64,000 bases of DNA from Dendrobium chrysotoxum. Its lineage: Eukaryota; Streptophyta; Magnoliopsida; Asparagales; Orchidaceae. The translations under genes and the position numbers were made by a program. Positions 45,301 to 55,838 of this stretch are shown here, piece by piece. Each line of letters opens with the position of its first letter. The stretch's first letter is position 1. The stretch spans positions 27,584,729 through 27,648,728 of the forward strand of contig CM034309.1 in assembly GCA_019925795.1 (NCBI GenBank). The letters run 5' to 3'. The notes beneath the pieces were generated by a model that ran no database searches, was not told where the DNA came from, and worked only from the letters and a program-made list of their open reading frames with translations.

Positions 45301-46326
45301 TGTTGCGGACTAGAATATACGCGGTAGTAGAGTAAAAAATACAGCGTCTTAGCAATGTACGTATAACCAGCACGCCAGCAGATAGTTGAGGGAGAGAAAC
45401 AACAGAAACTTTTTACGTGGAAAACCCGGAAAGGGAAAAACCACGGGGCCTGGCCCAGATAAGAAAATTCCACTAAGTTTGAGTTGATTACAAAGTTTGA
45501 TTATCCTTTACTTGGAGACGTTGGAATTACAATAGGTCAAATCGAGATCTTGCGCTGATTGATGAACCGGCAGAAATACAGCAATGGTTTGAAAAGAGCT
45601 TTAGCGTCGATCGGAAAACTCTAGCAGCGGTCAGATGGAAACTTGGGCAAAAGTCAAGAATAATCTTCGACGGTGGTCGGCCAGAAATCCGGCAGTGGTC
45701 AGAATGAACTTTGGCGGTGATCGGCCAGAACTCCGGCGGTGGTCGGCTGGAACTCCGGCGGTGGTTAGCAGGAACTCCGACGGTGGTCGGTGGCAAGAGA
45801 GCTCCCAAATTCCTCCCTTCTCTTTCTTTTCCTCCTCCTCTCTCATGAGAAGAGTGGGGCTATTTATAGTTTTTTGAGAGTGGCATGACTTGCAAATAAA
45901 TGGAGGATCAAGGTCAAAATAGGAGTGGTTTGAATGGACGGCCGATATTGATTCTCTTGATCATAGACCATTTAATGGTCATCGGAATGCTTTAATGATA
46001 TCGGAATTTAGTGATCTTGGGTTCGTTGGATTCGTCTCGTCGAGCCGCTCGATTCGACTATAAGCATGTCAAGTTTAGATACCGTTTGGTACTTCAAATT
46101 ATGATTTGAACCTTCCAAATACGCTTTGGGTCCTTGATTTGGACTCATTTGGGCTCGGATTGAGTCGAATTTGGTGTCGTTGGGTTCGTCTTTTTGAGAC
46201 GTTCAGTTCGACTATAAATTTGCTGAAATCTGAGTTTGGATGGTCCCCGATTTAATTTCGGAAGCTTCCAACTTCATTTTGCTTCAAGATTCGTGCCCGA
46301 TCAAGATTATTTTTGGTGACGTATCA
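45301..46326 (+). mobile_element. Solo LTR, family S copy 1, with AATAT target duplication
   Basis: Begins TGTTGCGGACTAG and ends GGTGACGTATCA. AATAT flanks it on both sides (45296-45300 and 46327-46331), which proves insertion followed by LTR-LTR recombination. Marks of the family: CGTGGAAAACCC...GGGAAAAACCACGGGG, CTATTTATAG (TATA-like, about 45860), a 24-25 bp GGCGGTGGTCGG(C/T) tandem stretch (45665-45795), and GTCTCGTCGAGCCGCTCGATTC. No element coding region is in the window, so the superfamily is undecided. Confidence 0.9.
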
Positions 46327-46331
46327 AATAT

Positions 46332-47139
46332 AAATTTCCATCTCAACTCATCCACATCCACGAATATATTGCATAATTTACTCAAAAACTATGTAAGAAA
46401 TTTTTCATAAAAAATTTATTAAACAGTAATAACACAAATTAGTCATATGATATCATACGCTAAAAATATTTTTTCTCAACTACTTAAATTTTCTATTATT
46501 ATTTAATTCTTTATTAAGAAGAAATGTTTTTAATAATAATTTTATTTACAAACTCATTTATTTCATTGCTTAATAAAAAGTGTTTTCAAAGCATTAAAAT
46601 CAACGGATCCAGCGGTGACTCGTTGGTCGGCGAAAAAAAATTTATCTCGAATGATTAGTATTCTAGCCCTCAACTATTAAAAATATTAAAAAAATACATT
46701 AGATCAACCTTTCTATATAGAAAATAAAATATTGATTCGTTAATTATTTTGGGAGAAAGGAATCTCCTACCAATCAAGAAAAGTTCAACCTACATTCCGT
46801 GTCCTGAATCATTATAGAGATGCCTCTCTTAATAAAAAATAATAAAATGAAAAAGAAAAAAATAGCGATGCCTCTCTTTAAAATAATAATAATAATAATA
46901 AAATAAAATAAAATCACATATACTAATTTGTAGCGCAAAAAATAATGAATGGCTGAAATCCCCATAATTTGGCTGTGAGCCTGTTGGAATCGATCCCTTC
47001 CTGTACAGGTCAGGTCTCGCTTCGTCGGTGCGAACTGGTCTCTTCATAAAGAAGAGATGTCATATTGTCATCGACATCGAGCCGAACTTTCTTTTCACGT
47101 GTCGCGCGCCTCGACCACCTTCTCGCAGTCTCCGTTGGC
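46332..47139. other. Intergenic region before the HSP gene
   Basis: AT-rich with an (AAT)n/(AAAAT)n run at about 46880-46915. No gene. Open frames on the minus strand (46774-47047) are low complexity. From about 46930 composition rises in GC towards the HSP promoter. Confidence 0.6.
47096..47101 (+). promoter_or_regulatory. G-box CACGTG in the HSP promoter
   Basis: CACGTG about 125 bp upstream of the probable transcription start and 44 bp before the heat-shock element. G-boxes bind bZIP/bHLH factors such as light and ABA regulators; role here is inferred. Confidence 0.45.
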
Positions 47140-47152
47140 TTCGAGAACATTC
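47140..47152 (+). promoter_or_regulatory. Perfect three-unit heat-shock element
   Basis: TTCGAGAACATTC matches nTTCnnGAAnnTTCn exactly, the binding site of a heat-shock factor trimer. It lies about 75-85 bp upstream of the TATA-like TACATAAG at about 47224, a normal distance for a plant small-HSP gene. Confidence 0.85.
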
Positions 47153-47352
47153 AGGCCGGTTCTGTCATTTTATTCTTCTCGAGTTCTCTCGCAGCCGCTC
47201 CATCACCCTCGCCGCCTCGCTCCCTACATAAGTCCACGCACCGAACCCAATTCAATCATCATCAACATTTTCCTCAGATTTCTTCGCAGTTGATCATCAT
47301 AATCAACACTTTAGTAGCTTAGCTTTGCTCGCGAGCTCTTGTCGCTCTAGTC

Positions 47353-48135
47353 ATGGCTTACGCAGCAGCATCACTGGCTTTTTCCCCTTGCTCGTCCAAC
47401 ATTGTGAGGCAAACGGCGAGGTTCCCTCGGTCCGCGGCGCTCTTTCCATCTCTTTCACGGATGATACGCCGCCGCTCCGTGATGGCCACAGCGACGGACG
47501 CTAGCAAGGAAAATACGTCACTGGAGGTGCAGGTGAAGCAGGATGCCTCTGCTCTCCAACCCCGCGCTCCTCGGCGCTCTGTTTTCGATATCTCTCCTTT
47601 CGGTAAAGTTACTCTGTTCTTCTCTAAAAAATCATTTTGTTGGCCTTAAGTTGAAACCTTTCTTTAACGCATTACTTCTCTGTTATATCATGGCGCAGGC
47701 TTGGTTGACTCTCTGTCGCCGGTGAGGACGATGAGGCAGGTGCTTGACACCATGGATAGGATATTCGAGGACGCGTTTACGTTCCCTGGGACAACGGCAG
47801 GGGAGATTCGGGCGCCGTGGGACATTAAAGAGGACGATAAGGAGGTGAAGATACGGTACGATTTGCCCGGGCTGAGCAAAGAGGAGGTGAAGGTGTCATT
47901 GGAGGACGACGTGCTGGTAATTAAAAGCCAGCACAAGGAAGAGACCGGCGAGAAGAAGGAAGGGGAGGATGGGTGGTGGAGAGGTAGCAGTACTAGTGCT
48001 TACAACATACGGCTGGTGCTGCCTGATGAATGCGAGAAGGATAAAGTGAAGGCGGAGCTCAAGAACGGGGTGTTGCTTGTCACCGTCCCTAAATCTAAGG
48101 TGGAGCGCAAGGTAATTGATGTGGAAATTCAGTGA
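47353..48135 (+). CDS. Plastid-targeted small heat-shock protein (HSP21 type), two exons
   Basis: Exons 47353-47602 and 47699-48135 are joined across a 96-bp GT-AG intron (GTAAAG...GCGCAG) that splits a Gly codon, giving 228 residues. Residues 1 to about 45 are Ser/Ala/Arg-rich with almost no acids, a chloroplast transit peptide. Residues about 84-112 (GLVDSLSPVRTMRQVLDTMD) are the conserved region II that in chloroplast HSP21 forms a Met-rich amphipathic helix; here only two Met remain (M95, M102). The alpha-crystallin domain starts at about 120 (EIRAPWDIKEDDKEVKIRYD, DLPGLSKEEVKV) and continues through NIRLVLPDECEKDKVKAELKNGVLLVTVPK, ending in VIDVEIQ with the short I/V-x-I/V assembly motif. 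It is an ATP-independent chaperone holding unfolded proteins in the plastid stroma and thylakoid under heat and oxidative stress. The upstream heat-shock element predicts induction by heat. Confidence 0.93.
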
Positions 48136-48257
48136 AAAAAGTGGCTGTTGAATCATCTATGTGTTCAGCGCTCCTGTTATGTTGGTTTTTTTTTATGTGG
48201 GTAGAGATTTCGCTACTGTGAATGGCTATGGAGGTTGGAATGTTTGGAGAAGAGTGC

Positions 48258-48263
48258 AATAAA
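48258..48263 (+). terminator. Probable polyadenylation signal of the HSP gene
   Basis: AATAAA 123 bp after the stop codon, followed by a T-rich stretch. Consistent with a plant 3' end; not proven. Confidence 0.55.
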
Positions 48264-49207
48264 ATGGTTCTATATTATGTAAATCTGCTTTACGGTGAAA
48301 TCTGCAGCCTGAAATGCTTAGTTTTGTGGACAAAACCTTGATCAAACTCCCCATATATACAAAGGAAGTATTCTTCGAATTCGCTTTCAGAGTACTGTTA
48401 ATCTAGATATTAAGGTTTCTTGAGTGTTTGACCGTTTTTGAGTCGATGAATGGATTCAGATCCTCCTCAATTATGATGGTAACTCTCTGGTGCTTAATTC
48501 ATCTATCTATCTAAGCCGTTAAATTAATTTTGGACTCCTGGAATCGTATCCGACAATCATTTTAAAATCAATGGATTTCGTTTGAGTAAATTATCGTTGT
48601 GGTATTTTACTTATCAAATGGTAGTAGGGATCATTGAACCAGCTGCTTAAAATTCGATGCGGCTGATTGAGAACGAATAAAAAAACTAAGAAGTTACCAT
48701 AATGTTTTAAAGTTTAACACAATTATAAGCAGTCTAATGCGTTTCAATCAGGTGAATTTGGCATGATAAGATCATATGATTTCATGCCAATTTGGGAACA
48801 AAAGCAACTGAATCTAGTTCAACTTGGTTTAAGGAGGAGTGTAAAAGCGAGAGCTTTTTTGTGTATATGCGCTTAGAATTTGATATCAAAAAAGAACTAC
48901 GTAGTGTCTGGTGCCTGATTACTCTCTCTTTTAAGAGTCTTTACTGTTGTACTCATATCTAGTGCCTATACTAGAAATACAATGTATTAAATAACAAAGT
49001 AGATCGAAGCTCCCAGACTGGACATACTTGTGTGTTTCACGTAGTTGATTTTGATCCGTTGGCTGGGAGGCCCATTTTAATCTGTTGGTTGGGAGGATCT
49101 TTTATTATAAATCAAGAGATTTTGAATTTAATGCTTAAATATATAATGTATGTGTGAATTTATCTTTATTAACTTAAAAGTCTCAAAAAATATACATGTT
49201 GTGTTTC
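48264..49207. other. Intergenic region without visible gene
   Basis: AT-rich. The only notable item is a short direct repeat GATCCGTTGGCTGGGAGG / ATCTGTTGGTTGGGAGG near 49055-49097. No ORF with protein-like composition. Confidence 0.6.
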
Positions 49208-49214
49208 AAAATCA

Positions 49215-49362
49215 GGAGAAATTATTTTGTGCGGAGTCCTGTGAGTGTACACATATTGTGTACATAGTGTACATAATATATGTTATATCTGTGTACAATA
49301 TGTATACACTCATATATCAGGACAGTTATTCCCGTCCGAACTCCGCACAAGATAATTTCTCC
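49215..49362. mobile_element. Fully palindromic 148-bp MITE with target duplication
   Basis: Termini GGAGAAATTATTTTGTGCGG and its inverted copy are complementary over 23 bp with one mismatch (last bases ACTCCGCAC...TTTCTCC). The inner part is also inverted: GAGTGTACACATATTGTG against CACAATATGTATACACTC. AAAATCA flanks both ends (49208-49214, 49363-49369), and GG follows on both sides, so the duplication is 7-9 bp depending on where the terminus is placed. A Mutator- or hAT-type origin is possible. It has no coding capacity. Confidence 0.85.
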
Positions 49363-49369
49363 AAAATCA

Positions 49370-50974
49370 GGTACTTCTTTCAATGTATTTGCAATAAATG
49401 TCATTAAAGCAAATTAATGCGTAAGATTATGTGAGGAGCTGAGCGTGAGATGAGAAATTGTTAGGCTCTTGAGAGAGTTATTTTTGAGAGGGAGGGTTAA
49501 GCAAAGAGTTATCCTGAGAATACTACTTTGTAAATTGAAATTAATGAAGATTTTTTTTTGTTGGAAGTTAAATTTAAATTTAGCCCATTATTATTTTGAC
49601 TTTTGTTGTTTAAATAGAGATCATGTTTTATAATAATCTTTCGATAATAATCTTTTAAAGAAAATGTTAAAATCTATTTTTGAGTAATGCTTAGAAAAAT
49701 TTAGAATAACATTTGAAGTTTTTTATGATAGAGAAGACAGAAGAGTTTTCTAAAAAGTCATTTATAATCTTTGGATTGAAGTATGATGGCACAATCCGAA
49801 TGTGATACTACTAGTATAAATAATAGTCGTGTATTGAGTTTGTATCAAACAAAGTGATAAATAAAATTAATAGTCTCTTTCATCTTCTTTCATTTTATTT
49901 TCAACTTAACTAGTTTTTTTCATATTCTTTTTTTCTATTTAACCTTCTCTAGTTCTAAAAACCATTCTCATTTTAATATTTTTTACTAGATAATCATTAA
50001 TAAATTAAAAGATAATGTATGATCTTGAATGATAAGAAAATGGGATTCCACGATGCCGAAGTGCATGTGTTAGTTTTTGTGAAATTTGATTGTGTCGATC
50101 AATCGAGTTGTATTGTTATCTTGAACCTCAATCGAGCTCGTCGGGGGTTGTAGGGGTCCTTCCCCTATTTGGATTCGGGTGCTTTGCAATCGAATTTTTT
50201 TTTTTTTATACAACTGTGTACAACGCTATATTATTTGCTTGGAGATAGACAGAGAGCAAAGCGTTGCGTCGCGACGTTGTCAGGCAGACTGGAGACAAAG
50301 AGTGAAACACCGCGACATTCCAAATTTGGCGCTGTGGTGCTGCGAGACAAAGAGTGAAGCACCGCGACATTCTTGGTGTGGTGTGACTCTCTGATTTTTT
50401 AATTTTTTGATTTCGAATTTTTTCATGTTAATCCTAGTGTTCTTTCTTTTTGTTGTATATTATTTTTCTTATTTGTATCACTGTATGATTTACTTTCTCA
50501 ACACAGGCACCCAATAAGAAGGTCGATGCTTAAAGACCAAATATTGAATTTGTTGGCAAGGAATTATCCACTTTAATTGTAAAATATACCAGAGCACAAA
50601 CATGATGTATAATTTGAAGAGAAGCATAGAAGATCACAAGCACAAAAATGGGCGCCTTTAAAGAAAGCTTTAGCTTACAAATCTGGAGTAGCTTGTTTAT
50701 TGAAATAAATTGGCGGCTGAATCTCTAGAAAATGATTATTTATATTGTGGTAGCCAACCATACTGTATTTAGAGACATATGGACATTTGACTTGATTGCA
50801 ATACAGTTATGCTGTCACATTTTGACTAACCACTTGATCATACATAATTGTACTACAATGGTGTTGCAATAGTTAGATCAACCATCTACTTGCAGGGTTT
50901 ATTTTTTAACGAGTACGATGCCATCATCATATTTTGGCTAATATATGGTCAGGTGATAATTAGTTAATTACTAT
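49370..50974. other. Intergenic region without gene; includes a 29-bp direct repeat
   Basis: Mostly AT-rich. At 50185-50400 a GC-richer patch contains GAGACAAAGAGTGAA(A/G)CACC-GCGACATTC twice (about 50291 and 50344). No credible ORF. Confidence 0.55.
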
Positions 50975-51169
50975 GAATTTATTTGGGACGGCTACAATTT
51001 TTTTTAAAAGTGGCTTTAAAGTTATTTTAGAGAAAATAATTTTTCAAAAAGCTACTGAAAGATAGTTTTCTAGTAAAGAATTTATTGCAAAAAAAAAAAA
51101 ATGGTCAAATAAAAATTATTATTGTGATCTAAAAAATAAAACAGTAAGAAAGCTGTCTCAAATGAAGCC
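50975..51169. mobile_element. MITE family M, copy 1
   Basis: Ends ATTTATTTGGGACGGCTAC and GCTGTCTCAAATGAAGCC are imperfect inverted repeats of the GGCTTCGTTTGGGAT-GC type seen best at 61100-61219. The interior is A/T-rich with hairpins. It is the most diverged copy, carries extra A-runs, and is not flanked by a clear target duplication. Confidence 0.6.
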
Positions 51170-51334
51170 AATATCTTTACTAAATTGAATTTGATATGAC
51201 ATTAGTTAATTAGATTATTTGAGCCACATCTGAATTTGGTCTCCACGTTATGGAAGATGGAGTTTTGCTTTGAGCATTTAGTGATTAACATTTTAATATT
51301 TTTCTTTTTTATTTTATTTTGCTATTTGTTTGAG

Positions 51335-51396
<62 letters not shown>

Positions 51397-51905
51397 CTTG
51401 AAAGAGATATTTTTATATTTTTAGAGCCATATATATTAAGTATTGTGGAGTGATGATCATGACATTTGACATAATTGGAGTTTTTTTTAATACTTTTGAG
51501 TTAATTAAGGTAAATTCATACACATATTATATATGTAAGTTTTGAACTGAAGACTTCTTGATTAGTTGTCAAAACTCTCAATCAATAAATTAAGATGAGC
51601 TACAGATATATTGGAGTTGACTTTTAAAATAAGAAATTGGAGGCGACTTTCAACATAAGAAATTGAGTGTTAATTGGGTTGACATGGATCTTTTTAGTTG
51701 ATGTCAATACAATCATGATTCAAAAATATTAGATTTTTTATTTTTTTATTAGAAGTTCACATGACTTTGTGGTGCTATTTATTAAGTGAAGCTTAGGAGA
51801 TAGGCATTATTTAATGTTGAATGATGGTCGAATATTAATTGATGGTCAATAATTTGCTAGTTTTTTTTTTTTACTTATATCAGGAGACTTGACAAATATA
51901 AAGGT
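51170..51905. other. Intergenic region with (TA)n microsatellite
   Basis: A (TA)n run of about 27 units lies at roughly 51339-51393. The rest is AT-rich, with no gene. Confidence 0.65.
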
Positions 51906-52804
51906 TGTTGCGGATTGAGAAATTCGCGGCAATAGAGTAAAGAGATTCCTCATCTTAGCGATGAATAAAAATTCGGCGCACAAACAGTCAATAGAGAAAT
52001 ATAGGAATTTCTACGTGGAAAATCCTGAAAAGGGAAAAAATCATGGGGCCTAGTCCAGTTAAAATGATTCCACTAGAATTTAAATGAGTTAGAAAGATCT
52101 TACCTTTCCCTAACTCAAGGAGAGGGAGAAAACAATAGGTTGAAGATTTGTGTAAACTTCAGACAAACATAAATTTGGTAAAGAGATCTGATGATGTTCA
52201 ACGAGTGGGTGGAAATCCAGCAATTTTGATTGGTTGTTGGAAAGAAATTTGATAACGGTTGGTGGTCAAGAAGAAATCCAGCAATAGCTGGTGGTGTTGG
52301 CTAGAGAAAATTCAAGTGAGCTTACTAGCCTTTCCCTCTCTCCCCCCCCCCCCCCCCCCCCCCCCCCCTCAGGTAAGAAATGATAGTTTATTTATAGTTT
52401 TTTTGGAATTGCATGACTTGTATAGAGAATATCAAGGGCATGTTATGAGTGTTTCATCAGACGGTTGATGGTGATTCCCTTAATCATAGAGTGTTTTTCA
52501 AGCATTTATGTGATCTTGGGCTTGTTGGATTCGTCTCGTCAAGCCGCTCGATTCGACTTTAAGCATGCCATATTTGATGATCATTTGGTCATTCAATTAA
52601 TCCATCGGGCCCTTGATTTGGGCCCATTTGGGCTTAGATTGGACCGATTTTAGTGTTGTTAGGTTCATCTCTTTGAGATCTTTAATTTGACTACACGTTT
52701 GTTGAAATCAGAGTTCGAAAATCCCAATTTTAATTTTTGAAATTTTTAACTTAGATATACCTCGAGATTACGGCCTGATCAATGAAATTTTTGATGATGC
52801 ATAA
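51906..52804 (+). mobile_element. Solo LTR, family S copy 2, with AAGGT target duplication
   Basis: Begins TGTTGCGGATTGAG and aligns with 45301-46326 over its whole length (CTACGTGGAAAATCC, ATGGGGCCTAGTCC, TTTATAGTTTTTTTGG, GTCTCGTCAAGCCGCTCGATTC). AAGGT is at 51901-51905 and 52805-52809. The terminal CA has changed to AA. It contains a run of about 27 C at 52342-52368. More diverged than copy 1. Confidence 0.85.
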
Positions 52805-52916
52805 AAGGTATATATATATATATTAAAATAGATGAAATCAACATCAAGATTTTCCTTAAAAAAAGTAATATAATCTCCAAGAAGGGACAGTCTATAAATG
52901 ATCATTTGCTGTCTTA

Positions 52917-53039
52917 GGCTTTGTTTGAGATAGTTTTTATTGTTTTTTAAAGTATTTTTTTAGTAAAAAATTTTTTGAGCTAATAATTTTTTATTAGAAA
53001 ACTATTTTCAAAATAAGAAAATCGTCCCAAATAAAGTCT
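52917..53039. mobile_element. MITE family M, copy 2, with an empty site in the paralogous flank
   Basis: GGCTTTGTTTGAGATAG at the left and CGTCCCAAATAAAGTC at the right are inverted. The paralogous flank of the second GST gene (about 58420-58455) reads TTGTCTTATTGTTTTCC without this block, so the insertion postdates the gene duplication. A further 100 bp or so (about 53075-53170) is also absent from the second copy. Confidence 0.75.
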
Positions 53040-53271
53040 TTTTGCTTTCCTCCCAAACCCGATCAGGCCTACACTTTTTTTTTGGAGATATTTAGAGTAA
53101 TTAAAATAAACTTACACACATATTATATGCATATAAAATTTCTTAATCAATAACCAAAACTTCCAACCAAAAACCTCGGCATTCCAATCAATATGAAACT
53201 CGCTTCCACTACACTCAGATAAATATCTTCAGAAATCTTGCTTTCAATTACCAACCATCAAATGCAAATCA

Positions 53272-54190
53272 TCATTTGGTAGCAGCGTCAGCCACACTAA
53301 CACGACTGGCAGCGTGAGCAAATTTCCAGAACTCCACAAGCTTTTCAGCTTCCGGCAGCACCTCCTTGGCGGCGTCGACGGAATGGAAGCATTCCGCCCA
53401 CTCAACCAATCGTGGAGTCTTCGTCTTATCCAGAAAATTTATTCCCGTTATAATTTGGAAAGCTTTCAGCCAACTAAGGAAGGAACCGAGGGTAATGTCA
53501 ACCAAGTTGATGGTGTCCCCGCCGAAGAAGCTCTTCCCCTTACTGCACTTAACGAAAGCCTCTTCTAACTGCAGCAGTGCGGCTAACAGTTGCTCCTTCG
53601 CTTCTGCTATGCTCTTCTCATCCTTACCCCAGAACAACACTCGATTAGAAGGAACAAACTGCAAATAAGGTAAAATATAAGAAGTCATCGCAATAATTTG
53701 TATATTTTCTTCCGAAACAAAAGAGTGGTTGAAAACCAATTTCAATATAATTTCATCATTTTCAAAAGTGTGGTTTAAGATTTTCATTTCCTCGCCTCTA
53801 ATTTCTTAAAACCAAACGCAGCCTGAAGTTAATTTCTTTTCATTAGAGATACAGTTAATTAAGTACCTTGTCGTCAACATAGGCAGCCCAAAAGCGAGCG
53901 ATGGCGCGATCGTAGGCATCGGCAGGGAGGATGGAAGGGCCGGAAGAAGCCCAGACTTGGTCAATGTACTCCACGATAACACGGGACTCGCAGACGGGCT
54001 TATCTCGATGGATGAGAACGGGGACCAGCTTGTAGACCGGATTGGACTTGAGAAGAAGCTCGCTTTTGTTGAACAAATCATCTGGGAGGTACTCGTATTC
54101 GATCCCCTTCAGATTAAGAGCAATCATTGCCCTCGCCACGTAGGGGCTCGCCCAGACTCCGATCAGCTTCACGTCGTCTTCTTTCGCCAT
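53272..54190 (-). CDS. Tau-class glutathione S-transferase, copy 1, two exons
   Basis: Exon 1 is 54190-53867 (residues 1-108) and exon 2 is 53658-53272 (residues 109-236), with a 208-bp phase-0 GT-AG intron after the Lys that follows FWAAYVDD, the usual tau-GST intron site. The N-terminal thioredoxin-like domain (about 1-85) has VKLIGVWASPYVARAMIALN with the catalytic Ser15, NPVYKLVPVLI with the cis-Pro turn, and PVCES (Glu68-Ser69), which binds the glutathione gamma-glutamyl group. The helical C-terminal domain has LEEAFVKCSKGKSFFGGDTI and VDITLGSFLSWL. 236 residues is slightly long for tau GSTs (about 220-230). It is a cytosolic dimer conjugating glutathione to electrophiles, including xenobiotics. 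I start at MAKEDD; an upstream in-frame ATG at 54283 lies before the TATA-like box region and is unlikely. Confidence 0.93.
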
Positions 54191-54510
54191 TCTCTTTGTA
54201 GATCTGAAAGTAGTTTCAACTTTAGCAAGGATGATTTGGATTTCTTCAGCTGAGCTTGACGGGTATTTAAAGCTCAAATGCATAACAAAGATCTCCCATT
54301 TCCGGCATTAATTAACATCTTTTCCAGTGTAAACGTGAGCGATGATGTCAAAAACCAGGTAAATCTGGACTTCCAAGAAGATTGCGGTTCATGTTTGCTT
54401 TCTTTCGGAAAAGTTTTCATTGAAATCTTAAAAGCAAATTTTTTAAAAGAGCAGGTTATTAATTAAAATTAGATAAAAAAGTATTTAATTTAAATAGAAG
54501 CAAAGCTTTG
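54191..54510 (-). promoter_or_regulatory. Promoter region of GST copy 1
   Basis: On the minus strand, TTTAAATA (54264-54271) lies about 75 bp before the ATG and fits a TATA box. ACGTG-containing GCTCACGTTT lies at about 54331-54340. The site matching the TGACG core in copy 2 reads TGATGT here (plus 54343-54348), so that core is lost. Sequence is shared with the copy 2 promoter up to about 54480. Confidence 0.55.
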
Positions 54511-55838
54511 AGAACCTTTCACGGGTTTGAAGGAAGCCGGGAAAAGATTTTTCGGCTCTAAGGTTGAAGGAAGCCGAAAAAATTTTACTGGATTTCTGAA
54601 AAACGGGTAAAATCCTTTTCTGATTTCTTAGTAAACCTAAATTTTAAATATTTAATATCAAGAAATGAAATTCCGTATACAGTGTAATTAATTTTAAATA
54701 ATTAAGCTGTTAATTGAATTCCGTGCACAATTTATTTTATTTTAAAATATTATTAATTAATGGAGTGGTTAATTTATATATTTTATAATAATATATATTT
54801 AGCATAGATTTGAGTAAATTATATTATGAGATATTATTTAGTCAACTAAATAAGATTTTTTATATTATTTTGTACGTTTATGTTGATAATAAAATAGTTA
54901 AAAAATATTTGTTATAATTAATATAATTATATATCTTTAAATAGTTTTTATTATAATTTAATTAATATAATTATTTAGTCAACTAAATTTAATTAAGTTT
55001 AAGACTAATATGCATATTTAATCTAAAGTAATTTTTTTAACTAAAAGTATTATTTATTAATTATACAAATAATCGTAATTAAAAAAATAAATATAATTAA
55101 ATATAATATATATAATTCAGGTTTATTTACTGTTAATTATATATATATATATCCGGTATATGTATATAATATATATAAGTATATTATATAATTAAATATA
55201 ATATACAAGTTATTTAAATATATTGACAGGTTTCATTAGAAACCGAAAAATTGTATACCGGTTTCTTAACATACTTTTAATTTAAAAAAAGTTAGCATAA
55301 AACAACTCATTTGTATGAAACCGGAATAATTAATAAAAAATATCGATTATTAATAACTCATTTGTATAATTAATAACTCATTTGTATATATATTTTTAAT
55401 TAAAAATAGTTTAAAATAGAGATTAAATCTACATATTAGTCTTAAACTTAAGAAAAATTATTTGACTAAATAATTATATTAATTAAATTATAATAAAAAT
55501 GATTTAAATATTTTATTGTGAATGTAAATGTACAAAATAACATACAATAATTTATTTAGTTGACTAAATAATATCTCGTAATATAATTTACTCAAATCTA
55601 CACTAAATATTATTTTATATAAATTCGCCACTCCACTTATTAATAATATTTTAAAATAAAATAACTTATGCACGAAATTTTATTATCGGCATAATTATTT
55701 AAAACTAATTAAACGGTGCATGGAATTTCATTTCATGACAATTAATTATTTAAAGTTACGGTTTGCCAAGAATTAGAAACAAGAAAAAAATTTTCCTGTT
55801 TCCTTCAACCATTGAAATTAGAAAACCTATGAAATGTT
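54511..55838. mobile_element. Foldback element of about 1.3 kb with long inverted repeats
   Basis: The left half and the reverse complement of the right half align over roughly 450-550 bp: CACGGGTTTGAAGGAAGCC with GGTTGAAGGAAAC (right strand reversed), GAAATGAAATTCC (54664) with GGAATTTCATTTC (55722), TTTAGTCAACTAAATAA (54837) with its partner at 55555, and AAGTTTAAGACTAATATG (54996) with its partner at about 55430. The centre (55080-55370) is AT-rich. No coding capacity and no target duplication identified. It separates the two GST genes. Confidence 0.75.

Noticed and set aside
53957..54253. Plus-strand ORFs opposite the GST exons
   Set aside because: Shadow frames of the minus-strand GST genes, which have clear motifs and splice sites.
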